This document shows positions 1 to 12,813 of a stretch of DNA of 64,000 nucleotides, one piece after another. How positions within the stretch are numbered: the stretch's first letter is position 1; each line of letters opens with the position of its first letter. Source of the stretch: Alisma plantago-aquatica (Eukaryota; Streptophyta; Magnoliopsida; Alismatales; Alismataceae). The notes under the pieces were generated by a model. It had not been told where the DNA came from, made no database searches, and saw only the letters and a list, made by a program, of their open reading frames with translations. Made by a program: the position numbers and the translations under genes. The stretch is from the NCBI GenBank assembly GCA_963693085.1, contig OY856413.1, positions 106,509,501 through 106,573,500 of the forward strand, given 5' to 3'.

Positions 1-369
1 ATCTTTGATATGCTCCCTAACCATACAAGTATTATCAACTGAATTCATAGCCAGGTAAGAGCTATGATGACTATATCATTATGTGCCTTGTGTGGAATTT
101 GGTATATGAGAAATATCTGAGTAATGATGATGCGCCCTGTTGATAAGATAACATGTATCACCAGTATGATGAGGAAGGTCTGATGACCTGATAAAGACTG
201 AGTGCCTAAATGAGGTGTTATTCTCTAGTGGTAACATGAGGGATTGATATCCCATGATGATGTATGATGATGAGGCCTTGAGAGGTAGTGGCTTTATGTG
301 AAGAAATGAGGGATTGACATCCCATGGCAATATGATGATTTTTGAGGGCAATGAGAATAGCGGTAACAC
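1..369. other. Unassigned repeat-like DNA
   Basis: No coding potential is visible. Two near-identical 21-bp copies of ATGAGGGATTGATATCCCATG lie at 236-256 and 306-326 (one base differs). The style of the sequence resembles gypsy LTR or internal DNA, but no boundary can be defined here other than the LTR start at 370. Confidence 0.4.
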
Positions 370-2278
370 TGTGACACCAAAATAATGGAATCTAATGTTG
401 TTCATGTTTTACATATGGTTGCTTAATACAACTTGGTTGCCCCAAAAATCCACTTAAAATGCATTAACTAAATACATATGAACTTTCATGTAGTTTGCCC
501 TGGACATAGATCCATCATCATCAGGAACTGGTGATGGTGAAACGCGTTCTCCTGCGGGTTAACCTAGAGAACATATTGTTGAATATTTGGGGTTTCTCCT
601 AGCCGAAAATAGGAGGATTAGAGTGCAACTGCGGTTGTAAACTCAAGATGTATATAAGAGCATGGTGAACAAGCCCATGGCTCAGTGTGTTGGAGCATGA
701 ATGCATTCATGGCTCAGGAGCATGGTGAATAGGCCCGTGGCTCATGATATACTAGTGCCGAGACCTTACCAAGGCGGTCTAGATAAAAATGGTAGACTGT
801 GTGAGCTAACCCCTGTGGCTGAGGCTACTCAAGAAAGAGACTGCGGTCCTACTTTGGTTATCATGCACTGACCACGAAGAGGTGAGGTTGTGGAGTCCGG
901 CTCTTCCATTGATCTTGTATGGCACCGATTTTGGGCTTTGCTGTCGAAGGTTGGATTTGAGCGGTACGACTCACTTCCTCAGGGCATAATAATTTGTAAT
1001 CAAGCCATATAATATCTTTTCTTAGGGAAAATACGAAACATTGGTTGATGCCTTGGATGATGTAAGCTTTCTCATATGCTTTTAAATGGTCTTTTGTATA
1101 CATTTTCATATACATGTTCTTCATATTCCTTCTTACATAACTAGTTAGCTATTATCAGTTACATTGATCTATTTGTTCAGTTATATGTGATAATAATAAA
1201 GTTGGTAGGGGGTTATGTTTCTCGCTGGGACTGTGTGTCTCACCCCACTGGTTAATAACCCTTTTTAGGTGGACGTGCCTGGCGAGATGAAGATCTTGTG
1301 GCTGAGATGATATGTAGAGGAATCAGACCTGGTGGAATAGATAGTGTCTAGCAGTAGAGTCCTATGTGTCATCCCTGTACACTCAGGTGTTCGGGAGAGT
1401 TTTTTGATGTTTATGATAAGATGATCGATATGTGGTTTTTGGCTTCTGTTTATTGATGTAATAAATCATCATGTGGAACAATTCTTTCATGTAACGAGAC
1501 AATGGGAAATTATGTTGTAGCACCTTGAAAATATGTTATGAAAAGAAAGTGTTGGCTGAGATGCAACATGTCTCATCTTATGGTGCTTGTTGTAAATCAG
1601 TTTTAATTTCCCGTGATTTTTGGTAATCCGCTGGTTAGTATGTAATTGTGTTTTGTTCCAGATGGGATGTTTCACCTAGGTACCAGATTACATGGCTCTA
1701 GATGAAAATAAGTAAAAAGACAAGAACTAAAGTAAAGAAAGAATTTATACTCATGTTACATATTTTCAACAATTTTTGATGTTAGATCCATGTATATAAA
1801 TTATATGAATGTTTTGTAGTATCTCATTACTCTTGTAATGTATTTCTAAGAATACTCATACCACTTACTGACATTGTTTTTCCAATGGATGGCTGGGTAC
1901 AATATGATCACAGGTAAGGAGCAAAACTAGGAGAAGTAGGATTGAGAGACGTGAGCACAAGTATAGAGACAAATAAGATTTGGCAGGGTGGAAACTATAA
2001 GATGATCCTCAACTTTAAAGATTCATCTACATATTTCCATGTATAGAACCTTAGAGTAGAGACTTGGTCTCATGATGTTATATATATATATCATGCATGT
2101 TAGGCTTCATGTTCCTTTTATAAGAACAATAAGAGAATGCTTTACATTCTATTTGTGACCTATTATATTGTGGTTATGAATGCCAATTTTTATTTAATGC
2201 CTACCTTGAGTGCATGGGTTATGGACAACTCTGTGTTGCTTCCGCTACATGATGTGTGTGCTTAGGGAGGACATTACA
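370..2278 (+). mobile_element. LTR of a Ty3/gypsy-type element (Del/Tekay-like)
   Basis: The segment starts TGTGACACC and ends ATTACA, followed three bases later by a tRNA-iMet type primer binding site. Around 1215-1300 it carries the 'GGGACTGTGTGTCTCACCCC ... TTTTTAGGTGGA' style block usual near the 3' end of Del/Tekay chromovirus LTRs. Two related short blocks (AGCATGGTGAA... near 658 and 717) repeat inside it. The clade is inferred from LTR style only, because no coding domain survives next to it. The left boundary is less certain than the right one. Confidence 0.55.
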
Positions 2279-2281
2279 TAT

Positions 2282-2293
2282 TGGTATCAGAGC
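2282..2293 (+). other. Primer binding site, tRNA-iMet type
   Basis: TGGTATCAGAGC sits three bases after the LTR end at 2278. It is the standard 5' part of the plant initiator-Met primer site used by many gypsy and Copia elements. Confidence 0.75.
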
Positions 2294-3167
2294 AATATTT
2301 TAGTTGGCCACTAGAATAATTCCCATCTTCTTACATATGAGTATCCCATTAGAAGCCAAGTGAGGTTGATTTAGTAAGACAGTTAGTAGAGCCATGTAAG
2401 GAATAAGTGAGCCAATGATAATAGAATTCAAATTAGAGGTCTAGTCAGTAGATACATATTTAGATATGAATTAAGGTTATCTGTCTAGATGCTTTGAAAT
2501 TTTGTGTTAACTCTATGAATGTATACACCATGCTCTCTCATTTTCACACATGTCTGTGGTATGGGACATAGGCTTATGAGATTTTGTAGAGAGGATGTTA
2601 TGTGCATGTAGATATATTATCATGCCTGTCTCACCCTTTCAAGTGCATATGGTATGGAACATGTACACTAGTGAGGTGCTAATATAAGTTTAATAAGAGA
2701 TGCCACCTTTAGATATATGGCCAGCCGATAGGTATCCAAAGGTGACATAAAGAAAAGGAGTTTAGATTAAAAGTTTAAGCATATGACCATCGAAACCTGA
2801 TTGTATACTTATTAATGACTTAGAATACCCGCAAAGGGAAGACAATTTGACATTGATAAGTGAGCTAGATTCAAGGTTGAATAAAACCCTAATATAGCTC
2901 CCTCAAGAGATAGGCAAGCTAGGTTCATTGCCATGTTAGATAATGATGATGTGAGACATATTTTAGGACTCATTAGTAGTATTATCATATGGTATATTGA
3001 TAATGATGCCAGGTATAGATGCTTTATCCTAAGAAGGTTACACCACGAGCATGCTAGAGAGCCTAGATGATAATATTAGAGAGCAAGAGTATATAGAATA
3101 TTGAAATCCTAAGGTAGGTACACTAATTGAATTTTAGGATGAAGCTCTAATAAGGTGGGTATAACAG
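2294..3167 (+). other. Decayed internal region of the LTR element
   Basis: This follows the primer site directly. No open frame or recognisable gag or pol motif remains. Confidence 0.4.
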
Positions 3168-3730
3168 TAACATCCAAAATTTTAACGAAGGAGCTTGGAT
3201 AAACTTTTGTGAAGATACATATTTTCATGAAAAGTTATAAACATTAATGTCCTTTGTGCAATTCCTTCATACAATGGAATTCATTTTATTGAAAATATGC
3301 AACCAAGAGGATTTTTAAGTCTAAATATGATATGATTATACATTGAACCCCATTTTCATAATATTTGATATCTATTTCACCCTTTAATACAAGAGTATAT
3401 AATTTAAAATATGGAAAAGTTTGAGTAATAATATCACAAAACGAATGCTTTTTTTGATCTCAAACTTGGAATTTTTGTAGATGACAAGAAATTAGGCTTA
3501 ATTGCAAAGTTTGGAAAATAATCAATTATCCTACAACTATTTAAATATTATTTAATTTTAAACAACATTAATTTATTTTAAGAATTAATATGGCCAACTT
3601 GAAAATCTAGGACCACACTAATCATCTAAATATTAAGCTGATTCTGCTTAAATTTTGGGACCGATTTGAGTTTGTAATCTGATTCAGCCCTATTTTAGGG
3701 CATCATCTTGTGTATTTTTGCTCTTTAATC
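3168..3730. other. AT-rich region, possible second LTR start
   Basis: It begins CAGTAACATCCAAAATTTT, which resembles the decayed 5' end of a gypsy LTR (compare TGTGACACCAAAAT at 370). The rest is AT-rich with no coding signal. It may be the 3' LTR start of the element at 370 or another element. Confidence 0.25.
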
Positions 3731-6020
3731 ACATGTATACCTATTAGATTGCATGTCATTCCTCCCAATATGCTTATTTGTGTAAAATGCGCTTATTGAC
3801 GTTCTTTGCATCATTTTCAGGTACTTGGACCATGATTAAGGTGATTGAGGGAGAAGGAAGGAATCTTAGGGCTCCTCCACTCATGGAGGGGTCCAAAGAA
3901 GGCCCCCAAAGTCCCCTCAAGATACCTTCAATGGTCAAGGATCGACATCAAGCAAAGAAATCCTTGAATGATGAAGTTTGAAGATAAATTGCCTACTGCA
4001 GACCACACCACGGCCGTGGGCATACCCCCACGGTCATACCTTTTTTTTGTGAAAGATCAACAATGTCAATAGAGAATTTGCACCCGGATTCCCACGGTCA
4101 TGGCCATCAGCACGACCGTGGCCCATTGAAGACACCACGACCATGACCGTCTGCACAGTCGTGGCCAATAGAGTAAAAATGGCCATGGGCTCACCCCCAC
4201 GGCCGTGTCATTCACGATGAAGAATTCTTGCCTCCAATTCATCATGACCATGGTAGGCCACCACGACCGTGGCCTATGAAGTTCAACTTTCTCGTGTTGC
4301 TGCTCCACGACCACATCATACTCCTCCAAAACAGCCGTGTTACCCAAAATGACCGTGGTGCTACCCACCCACCACGACCGTGGCACCCCCACGACCGTGT
4401 CCATCCATGTACATCTCCATGTGATCTTCCCCATTTTATTTAACACATCCATTCCCATCCACCACGGCCATGGTCCCTCTACCCACCACGGCCGTGCTAC
4501 TCACAAAACCTACCCATTTTTCACTGCTTTACCTTTTTTGCCCCTTCTTGACCTAGTACTCCCCCCACACCTATATATACCTAGGTGGTGGCTGGGGCAC
4601 AAAAAAGCTACCCTATAGCCACTCTAGCCTCCCCATTTCGTCCTCCACCCATTCCCACCTCATTCCACCTCCATTTCACCATTTCCACCATCAAAACCCT
4701 ACTTTCCTTCCATTTCCACCATACATCCATGCCATTCACCTACCTTGGAGGAGGGAGCTCGAGCTACAGCTGCTAGGAGGTGGAGAAGGAGGAGTCTTCA
4801 CCAATCTCATCATGGCTTTTCACTCCTCTACTCATTCTTCTTTCTTTCTTTTTGCATTTTCCATGTATGTGAGTAGCTAGGCCTCTTAGGTGGGCTGTTT
4901 AGGGGAAAGTATGTTACTTTGATACTATGTTGGGGGGAAATGACATGTAAATGTTGTAATTATATTCTATTTCTATATCATTCTCCATGGATTTCTTGTT
5001 GGATTGTGTGTGAAATCACATAGGGATTTAGGGAAATTGCTTATATGTGTGAATTTTGGGATTTGCCCCTAGGTCCAATTCTTAGACCCCTAGGTTGTAT
5101 ACCATCTTCCTACATCCTAATCAATCTCCCTAAACCTATGTGAGAGATCTAAGTAGCTAGATTGTATAATTTTAGTGCAATTAGCATGGAGCCTTCTCAA
5201 GGCTAGAATGTGGGGGAATTGGGGTCCAAAACCCTAATTTCACCTCCCCATTACTACCCTTGGCCCCTAATTGCCCTAGGAATGCCTAATCTAGAAACCT
5301 AGACTTTATTAGACTCTAATTGAATTAAACCTAATCCTTAACCCAATTGAGCCTCGTAAGGGTAGTAGGGGGTGTTAGGGACTAGTTCCCCTACACACAA
5401 CCTGGAATATCCATGGCCAATTAGTAGCTTAGGTTAATTCATTAGACTCTAACTTGTTGTTTGGTTTGGATAATCTAAATGGAATCATAATGTCCATATG
5501 TCACCCCCAACTTAAGTGATAAGTTCATACCCCTAAACAACCCATACCTCTCTTTACTGCTTAAAACCCTAGTTTTGTGCTTGCTTAGCTTAATTAGTTC
5601 TTTTCTCATTTAGTTAGCTTCTTTGATCTTGCCTTGTTCATGCTAGCTTAGCTCTTTAATTGCTCTTTTTCTTTTGTCTTGCTTGCCTTAGTGTAGTTTG
5701 CCTTTTCATACCTAGCTTAATATTTTCTTGCCTGTTAGCCTTAATCTAGCCTAGGGTTAACTTAGATTTCATTCTTGCCTTTAATTGCTTGTTTGTCCAT
5801 AATAGTTTAACAATCAAAACAACCTTCAAATCCTTAACCCTAGTCTCTGTAGTAGGAACCTAGCCAAACTAACCTAGCTCTAGTACCCCCTCTTTTCCCT
5901 GTGGATTGACCCCTTTTCTTGCCAATCACCTATACTACAATAGTACCCCGTGTGCTTGCAGGCAACCTATTTAGTTTTGTGATCGACTTGGTTAGGGCCA
6001 ATATAAATTTCGAAAGTGTT
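3731..6020 (+). mobile_element. Solo-LTR-like remnant, Athila/Tat style
   Basis: The region has the architecture of a long non-chromoviral gypsy LTR. A U3 with a dense cluster of CCACGGCCGTGG-like words (4005-4500) is followed by a TATA box (CTATATATACC near 4568). A T/C-rich R-U5 follows, and near the end is the block CCCTGTGGATTGACCCC (about 5899), which resembles the U5 block CCCTGTGTTTGACCCC of the Athila-like element at 35020. No primer site or coding region adjoins it, so a solo or truncated LTR is likely. Boundaries are approximate. Confidence 0.5.
4005..4500. repeat. Cluster of short palindromic words, core CACGGCCGTG
   Basis: About fifteen spaced copies or near copies of CCACGGCCGTGG occur (for example near 4010, 4110, 4198, 4263, 4373, 4390, 4462 and 4485), many as the variant CACGACCGTGG. 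Open frames that cross the cluster on both strands follow from it and are not genes. Confidence 0.85.
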
Positions 6021-7125
6021 CCCACACGTATGCCCGATCTCGTGGGGCGCATCTAGTCAAGTCAAATCGACTAGTGTGTAGCACTTCTAGCAGACACACC
6101 ATAATTTGGGTCAAACTAATTTAGCATGATAATTCCTTGACATTTCAAAATAAATTTGAAATCCTTTTTCTTAGAGAAACACATGTTGGGCTCTTTTGTG
6201 AGACTTCATATCAAAGTGGGGTCCGTCCCGAGGTCTTTCTTGACCTATGGACTCCCTACAAGCCTAAACATATTCCTATTTCAATGATTTTCTTGAACTT
6301 CAGTAGATATCCTTGAAAATGAAGAGTTCCATCGACTTGATGACACTTCTCTGATCATTTTAAACCCTAACACACATCCTAATCTAGCAGGTTTGCAAAG
6401 TACTCAATCTCCACTTTTCTTTTTGAATCATCGAGATACATAGAGCTTCCTAGTGTTCAATATACCTACTGGTACCTCCACGATTCAAAATTTGGATCAC
6501 CACCAAACTCACAAAAGACTTCCCTACCATCAATTTTTTAGCCAAGGTGCTTAGAGCTATCACTGCAAAATGTTTTTGAGTTCCATTTTACCAAATGACA
6601 ATTTCGTGTTAGGTAGCTATGTTTTATGGCCTCAATGATGGCTTGAAGTTGAAGCTCCAAGGCTCTAGGAATCATTTGTGAAGGCTTCACAAGTTCAAGG
6701 AAGCCAAAAGGATGTCAGGTTAGCTCATGAACCAATGCTTAAGTCCCAAGCTAGGATCAAAGATTACTGCTCGAGTAGAGTAGATTGATGCCATGTCTAG
6801 GACAACAAGAACCCAGACAATGTTTCCACCTTCTAGACCTCACTTCATGTTTTAATTTGTCACACTTGTAGGGACCTTATCATGATTTCCTATGTATTTT
6901 TGATATTTTTTTCATAACAATTTAATCGCCCTTTTACTAAGTGCCCCCTGTCGTGACTATGATAAAAAAATAGAGTAATGGGCATATCTGTCTTTTCATT
7001 TTTGTTTATCTGATCCTAGTTGATTATTATGTGGTTTTGTGTCATTTCTGATTGGCTCATTCAAGTCATATATTCAATAATTAATAAAAATTACTATGAG
7101 CCTTAGGAGAAGATGACCCATATAT
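6021..7125. other. No recognisable feature
   Basis: I see no long ORF, LTR terminus, primer site or RNA gene here. It is probably old repeat DNA. Confidence 0.4.
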
Positions 7126-7187
7126 TGATCGTGTAAAGAGTGGGACCCGATAGGGGATCATATTTTCACTAGGTTAAGAAATATAAA

Positions 7188-7760
7188 TGTTGGGAATCGG
7201 GGCAACAAATAAGGCAGCAGAAACAAAAATTTTAATGTCCAATTCCCAAACCAGCAAATTGCATCAACAAAAATATATCTAGAAAAGAGGGCTATGGTAA
7301 ATATACCTAGTCTTGGAGCAAGTCCAATGACTTATCCTTGTAGCAACACACTTCTCTTCAACTAGTACTAGAGTAGCCGTCAATAATGGCCTCTTAGTGC
7401 AATAACATGGACAGAAGTTGATGATGTCCTCCTAGCAGGTGGCAAAGGCATCCTCGCCTCTGTAGTAGTCCACACAAACCAATGGTAACTCCACTTTGTG
7501 CTAGAAAAGACAATGGGAAGGAGTTGTCCCTTCAAAAGTCAACCTACTAGGGTTACTACACTCTCCCATGTTGTCTCTCCCTTGCCGTCCCTCCCTTTTA
7601 TGGACAGGATTTTCTCAAACTCTCTTGGTTACCACAACCAGAGAGGACAATAATTGTTAGAGATTATTTTTGTCTATGAAATTCTAGACTTCCCCCTTTA
7701 TATAGGATGTCAGGGTTAGGGTTTCCAATTCATATGGGAGTCAAAGAGATGGAATAAAGG
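7188..7760 (-). mobile_element. Copia 1 3' LTR, outer part
   Basis: Co-linear with the beginning of the right LTR (17268-17780). Shared blocks include GTAGTAGTCCACAC, TCTCTTGGTTACCACAACCAGA and the TTTATATAG promoter-like stretch. Similarity fades near 7755, where the inverted block starts. Confidence 0.75.
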
Positions 7761-7789
7761 CATCATGGATGCTTCTGTTTTTGAGGAAG

Positions 7790-8325
7790 GCATTTTGGTT
7801 ATGTGACATGATGTTATCCAAATGGGGTTCCTTGGTTATGGTGATGAGGAAGAGTTGGGTGTAAAGGGTTACACCGATGCAAGCTTCCAAAATGACAAAG
7901 AAAATTAATGATCACAATCTAAATTTGTGTTTGACATTAATATAGAACTATAAACTAGAAAAGTTTCGAGCAAGAGATAGTTGTTTAACTCTACATTACA
8001 AGCTGAGTATCTTAGTGTTGTGAACACAACAGAGGATATTGTATGGATCTAGAAGTTTATGTAGATGAACTTGTGGGAGGTTCTAAACCATTAATGTCAC
8101 AATAGAAATATTGTGATAACAATGGAGCTACTGGTTAGGCAAGGAATCTCATATAGCATACTACGTCACTTCCATCTCATACGAGAAGTCGTAGAGCAAG
8201 GAGATGTGAAAACTTACAAAATACTGACTAGAAGCAAATGTTGCTAACTTGCTATAAAAGCACTTGCACGATAGAACATGATGGACATGTTAAATATCAC
8301 TTGGAATAAATTCATAAGTGATTGT
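7790..8325 (+). pseudogene. Copia RNase H fragment in the inverted block
   Basis: The plus strand encodes Copia RNase H pieces. GVKGYTDASFQ carries the first catalytic Asp near 7865. Further pieces are a QAEYLS stretch near 8000, a CDNNGA-like motif with its Cys lost near 8115, and FHLIREVVEQGDVK near 8170-8215. Several stops interrupt it. RT of the same element is on the minus strand at 9656 and upwards. The RT piece ends just before the residues with which this fragment begins, so the two halves were once continuous and this piece has been inverted. Confidence 0.7.
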
Positions 8326-8326
8326 C

Positions 8327-8346
8327 TCTAAGTGCAAGTGGGAGTT
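8327..8346 (+). other. Polypurine tract of Copia 1 (inverted)
   Basis: AAGTGCAAGTGGGAGT precedes the LTR start at 8347. The same tract occurs as a complement next to Copia 2's left LTR (55154-55168). Confidence 0.7.
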
Positions 8347-9655
8347 TTTTGGTATGTATTCCCATAGAGACAATCATATGATGATTGTAATGGGGCAACA
8401 TATACTTGATTTTATAATGATAAAGGTAATTCCATCTATTATGTATTTTTCAATCATGATAGGATGACACAAACATGATAAGATGTCTAAAGAAAGATGT
8501 TGCTCAATGACATATTTTTTTAGGTTGAGGACCTGAACAATTAGATCATATATATGATAAGAACACATGCATTCTTATTATGTCCATAGTTGGATATTAC
8601 TCTGGAAGCAAAATATACAACGTAATACATGAGAGTAGAGTGTGTGTTGACTTATGATAGAATTTCATTAGTCATTATATGTGATATCAAGTCAAACACA
8701 GGTACTTGTTAGAGAACAGTATACTAGATAGACCCACCTTGAGAGTGATACATGGAGACCATGGAATGGTAGTTAGAATCAGCTCTGATAGTGATGGTTG
8801 TAGTTGTGGTTCTTAGACCTAAAATCACTACACTCATCACATGTCATTCGATTTACTTTGACATCATCCACTATGACCTTGAATAAGGGTTGCCATAAAA
8901 GTGACGCTCGGGTACATTATGACACATGGTGATTGGGTGTGAGTGATGTAGATGGGAATTATCCCTCCTATATGATATTGATACCTAGGCCTCCTGATCA
9001 CATGTCATTTGATTTACTTTGACATCATATGTTGTGACCTGGAATAAGGGTTGCCATAAAGGTGATGCTCGGGTACATTGTCACACACGAAGATTGAGTG
9101 TGAGTGATGTAGATGGGAATCGTCCCTCCTAAAATAGACTAATGTTGGGGCCACTTGATAAGCGAGACTGAGAAATGTATGCCCATACTCGTGTGACTCA
9201 ATACGTGATATGTGAGATCACATGCATCTCATATAGTCTTCTTGAGTTCAAGGAACACGGATTGAATGTTGAGAGGATAATGATTCCATGCCTCGAGTTC
9301 AATCTGGATATCAGAGACAAATGAACTATATGATTACGGTAACACTGATCATGGATTGTAGGTTGAAGTTGTTATCCAACTTTTTAAATTACTTGGGTGG
9401 CAATGATGTGTTTTGAGATACCACTCATTGCTTGTGATGTCATAAATTGGTTATGGATATTCACTAACAACGTAATTTGGGACCTATAGGGTCACACACA
9501 TAGGATGCACTTGGAATATGAGTTTATTCATGAATGATGTTTAACTTGATTACTAAAGTGTTTAGGTATTCAATTTAAACAACAATGGTTGAAAATTTAC
9601 CGACTAGACTGTGAAATGACTATTTTAAGTGTTGAACTGATCAATTCAAGTGACA
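8347..9655 (+). mobile_element. Inverted inner part of the Copia 1 3' LTR
   Basis: It begins TTTTGGTATGTATTCCCATAG, which is the reverse complement of the right LTR's end at 19215 with few changes. It follows that LTR backwards to about 18080. Orientation is opposite to the rest of the element. It contains a 161-bp tandem duplication. Confidence 0.75.
8837..9131. repeat. Tandem duplication, period 161 bp, within the LTR
   Basis: The block starting TCACATGTCATT(C/T)GATTTAC at 8837 is repeated from 8998 with about ten per cent divergence. Both copies end with ATCGTCCCTCCTA-like sequence. The homologous stretch of the right LTR (about 18575-18735) has only one copy. Confidence 0.8.
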
Positions 9656-11990
9656 AGTTGACCTTTAGTGCTTACCAAGTACTTACGAATGTTCTTTATG
9701 GCAGTCCAGTGACTTTCACTGGGATTTGACAGATTTGCACTGGTCATGTCCAATACACACGAGATAACATGATAAGTACATATCCTCTCATCATGTCCAC
9801 TACATGCGAGATAATGGGATGATTCATAACATTGCATACATGATAGATCCAATTGAGAATGCATATGGTATCCTACTCATGTTCTTCCCATTTCTTCATA
9901 AGAAGCGGGACATTAGACTCTTGAGAGGCTAATCCCATGGAACATGGACATATTTTCTCTCATTGAGTCCTGCATGTTGAACCTCTTCAATGCATTGCTA
10001 ATGTATATGCTCTTTTTAAAGTCAAGAAGATTTCCAAATCTATCTCTATAGATCTTAATTCCTATCACATAGGATGCTTTGCCTAAACCCTTCATAGAGA
10101 AGGTGCTTCCCAACCAGGTTTTAATATTTGCAGTATAAGGATGTTATTCCCTATCATCATGTAGAATGTTAATGTGCTCCCACTAAATTCTTGTAAGAAC
10201 AATTTTTGTCTTCATTCAGACTAAAGCCAATCTCTTTGACTATCTTGTCAAATCAAATATTCCATCTCTGAGATGCTTGCTTCAATTATAGATTGACCTT
10301 TGTAGATTATTATCTTTATTTGCATTAATGGACTCATAGAACCTTCAGGATGTATCACTCACACATCCTTGTAGTTATTCCTTTTAAGAAGGTGGTTTTA
10401 ACATCCATATGCCAAATTCCATAGTCAAAATAAGCTACAATAGCATGCATCATCTCAATGGATTTAACCAAACATGTTGGAAATCTTCTAAACCAATATG
10501 CTCTTATAGGTTGTACACTACCATACATGTTCATATTTTCTCAAAGACCCATATGCACCGTATGGGTCGTACCCCATGTGGTGGATCCACCAAGGTCATA
10601 CCTTGTTGGTTTACATGGACTCCATCTTGGATCTCATGGCCGCAAGCCATTTCTCAAACTCTAGTCCCTCAATAGCTTCTAGGTAGGTTGTTGGCTCATC
10701 ATCAATGGCCTACTCACTTCCTTCTTGAGTTATAAGATATCATAATCTTTCAAAATCAAGGCATGTTCTACTGGATCTATGAGGTTTTGTGTTACATAAG
10801 GAACTTGAGATTCCACAACAATTTGTGATTCTACTTATTCCCACTATACCTCTTCAGGATTAATGTTTTCTTGTTGGTCTCAAACTTTTTGAGTTCTCCT
10901 TTCTCCCATTCATTCCTTTAGAATTAAATTCCCTTTAGGAATACAATCATACTAGCAATAAACAATTTCATTGTTGGATTGGAATACAAAAGTAGTAATC
11001 AAGAAAATGACATATATGTGATTTGTGGACAAAGCTTTTCAAGAAACTATTTATTATATAAGCATTCATTCCTAGTCATTATAAAAAAACATATTGAGAA
11101 ACCTCCCATGCCATATCTCATATGGTGTATTTTGAACAATTTTAGACGGTACATTGTTTATTGTAAAGCATGTGCCCAAAAAGAAAATTGGAAGTTCAAC
11201 TAGATTTTATTTGATAATCGCACCCCCACTAACAAGGTGCGATTCCTACTTTATGATATACTATCATTTTTTTAGGTGGAGCTCATCATGATACATTATC
11301 ACGGTCTCCTAGAAGGTACTTAAACTCTTGGTTCAAAGTATTTTCCACATTGATCATATCGAGGTGTTTCAATACTTCTACCAATCTAGTTATGTATTTC
11401 AAACATGATCTCCTTGAAAAATTTAAGACATCAGACTTGTATATCATTAAATATAATCTACCATATCTACTGAGATCATCAATAAATATAATGAGTACTA
11501 TTAACTACATCTATCATTTATTCTAAAAGGTCTATAAAATTAGTATGTACGAGCCCTAACAGAATAGTCTCTCCCACTACATATAGTGAAGATGCTTTTA
11601 TCATATTGCCCAAAAATTAAGACTTGCATGTCTCTATGGGTTCAGTAACCAAAAGAGTCTAGATAAAAATGATTATGGATTCCAAAAATGTATTTCTCAT
11701 TTAAGTACTCTAGATGACAATGCTATAGGTATTCATTATTTGAGTCAAGTCATTCATATACATGTCATACACATTTTTCTCCATGACTTCGAGTATAGAT
11801 TATGAGACATAGGGCACCATCATATAAGATCTTATCTTTTAAAATGAAACATCAATACATTCATAATATTCTTGTCAACACAAGATACATGGCATTTTCA
11901 TCAATGGCAGGTACATAATAGCAATTCACTAATTCTATTACATTTCCATCAGGATAAATGATAGATTCCAACTGTAGTGGCAGAAATCCA
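9656..11990 (-). pseudogene. Copia 1 pol (integrase-RT) remnant
   Basis: Reading leftwards on the minus strand, an integrase core remnant (IFIDDLSRYGRLYLM-like) lies near 11480. The start of RT (AMRSKMESM, typical of the Copia integrase-RT linker) is near 10650. A later RT block (FSMKGLGKASYVIGIKIYRDR) is at about 10020-10110, and the NPSESHWTAIKNIRKYL block is near 9700. Stops and frameshifts are frequent, and the span between gag and RT is shorter than in a full Copia element. RNase H is missing because it lies in the inverted block. It cannot make a working polyprotein. Confidence 0.7.
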
Positions 11991-12009
11991 TGCTCCACAT
12001 AGTTCTAGC

Positions 12010-12813
12010 TTACTTCTTCTCGGGACCTGAAGTGGAGATCTCTATCTCCTCCTTCTTCTTCCTTAGTTCTTTAAGAGAAAAAGACAAATTCCTTTTGCTC
12101 TTACCCTTCTCCTCATTTTGAGTGTATAAGACTTGGACTTTAGCTTAGCCTCAAAACTCTTCTTCGCCTTGCCTTTGTCATTGGATTCACTCTTCTAAAC
12201 TCATCACATGTTTGTCCTTCTTCATTCTTTCTTCAACATTTATCAACATGCCAAGTAATTCTGACAGTGGATTGACCAAGTTACTCAAGTAGTAACACCC
12301 AATAAAGTGGGCTATATGATTTAGGAAACAATTGTAGAAACATATCTATAGGAAAGTCTTGTCTCAAAGGGAATCCTAGTCTCTCTAGATGTTCCACATG
12401 CCCAATCATATTGAGCACATGGGGCTCTACTGGATATCTTTCTGTCATCTTTCACTCAAAGAGAGCCTTTAAGACATTGTACCTTTCTTGCTTTGCATGA
12501 TTCTAGTTCATATCTTAAGATGTGTGATCATCTCAAATATCCCCATGTCTTCATTAAGCTTATGCAACTCACAATTCATACATCATAGCATAATGTGATT
12601 AATGTCTAAGGCATCATTGGAATGCTTCCAATAAGAACCCACCTCAACCCTAGGCACACCAGGAGAAGGTTCCTATTGCACTAATGTATCTAGAACATAG
12701 ACCTTGTGCTCATCATTGAGAACCCTTATCAAAGTCCATAACCACTTATGGAAGTTTGTCCCATTAAGTTTGTCCTTCTTAAGAACTATTTGTAATGATG
12801 ATTTGTTTGCCAT
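12010..12813 (-). pseudogene. Copia 1 gag (UBN2-type) pseudogene
   Basis: The start codon complement is at 12811-12813. The first residues (MANKSSLQIVLKKDKLNGTNFHKW) parallel the N-terminus of the better preserved gag of Copia 2, including the LNG.NFH.W motif of UBN2-type gag. A stop appears after about 48 residues and others follow. The K-rich C-terminal part lies near 12040-12180. Gag would form the virus-like particle; this copy is dead. Confidence 0.7.

Noticed and set aside
4005..4500. CRISPR-like array of spaced palindromic repeats
   Set aside because: Repeats are short, variable and irregularly spaced, there are no cas genes, and the DNA is plant nuclear. It is an LTR word cluster.
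4066..4776. Overlapping open frames on both strands
   Set aside because: They arise from the CACGGCCGTG words and C-rich DNA; there is no domain and composition is repeat-like.
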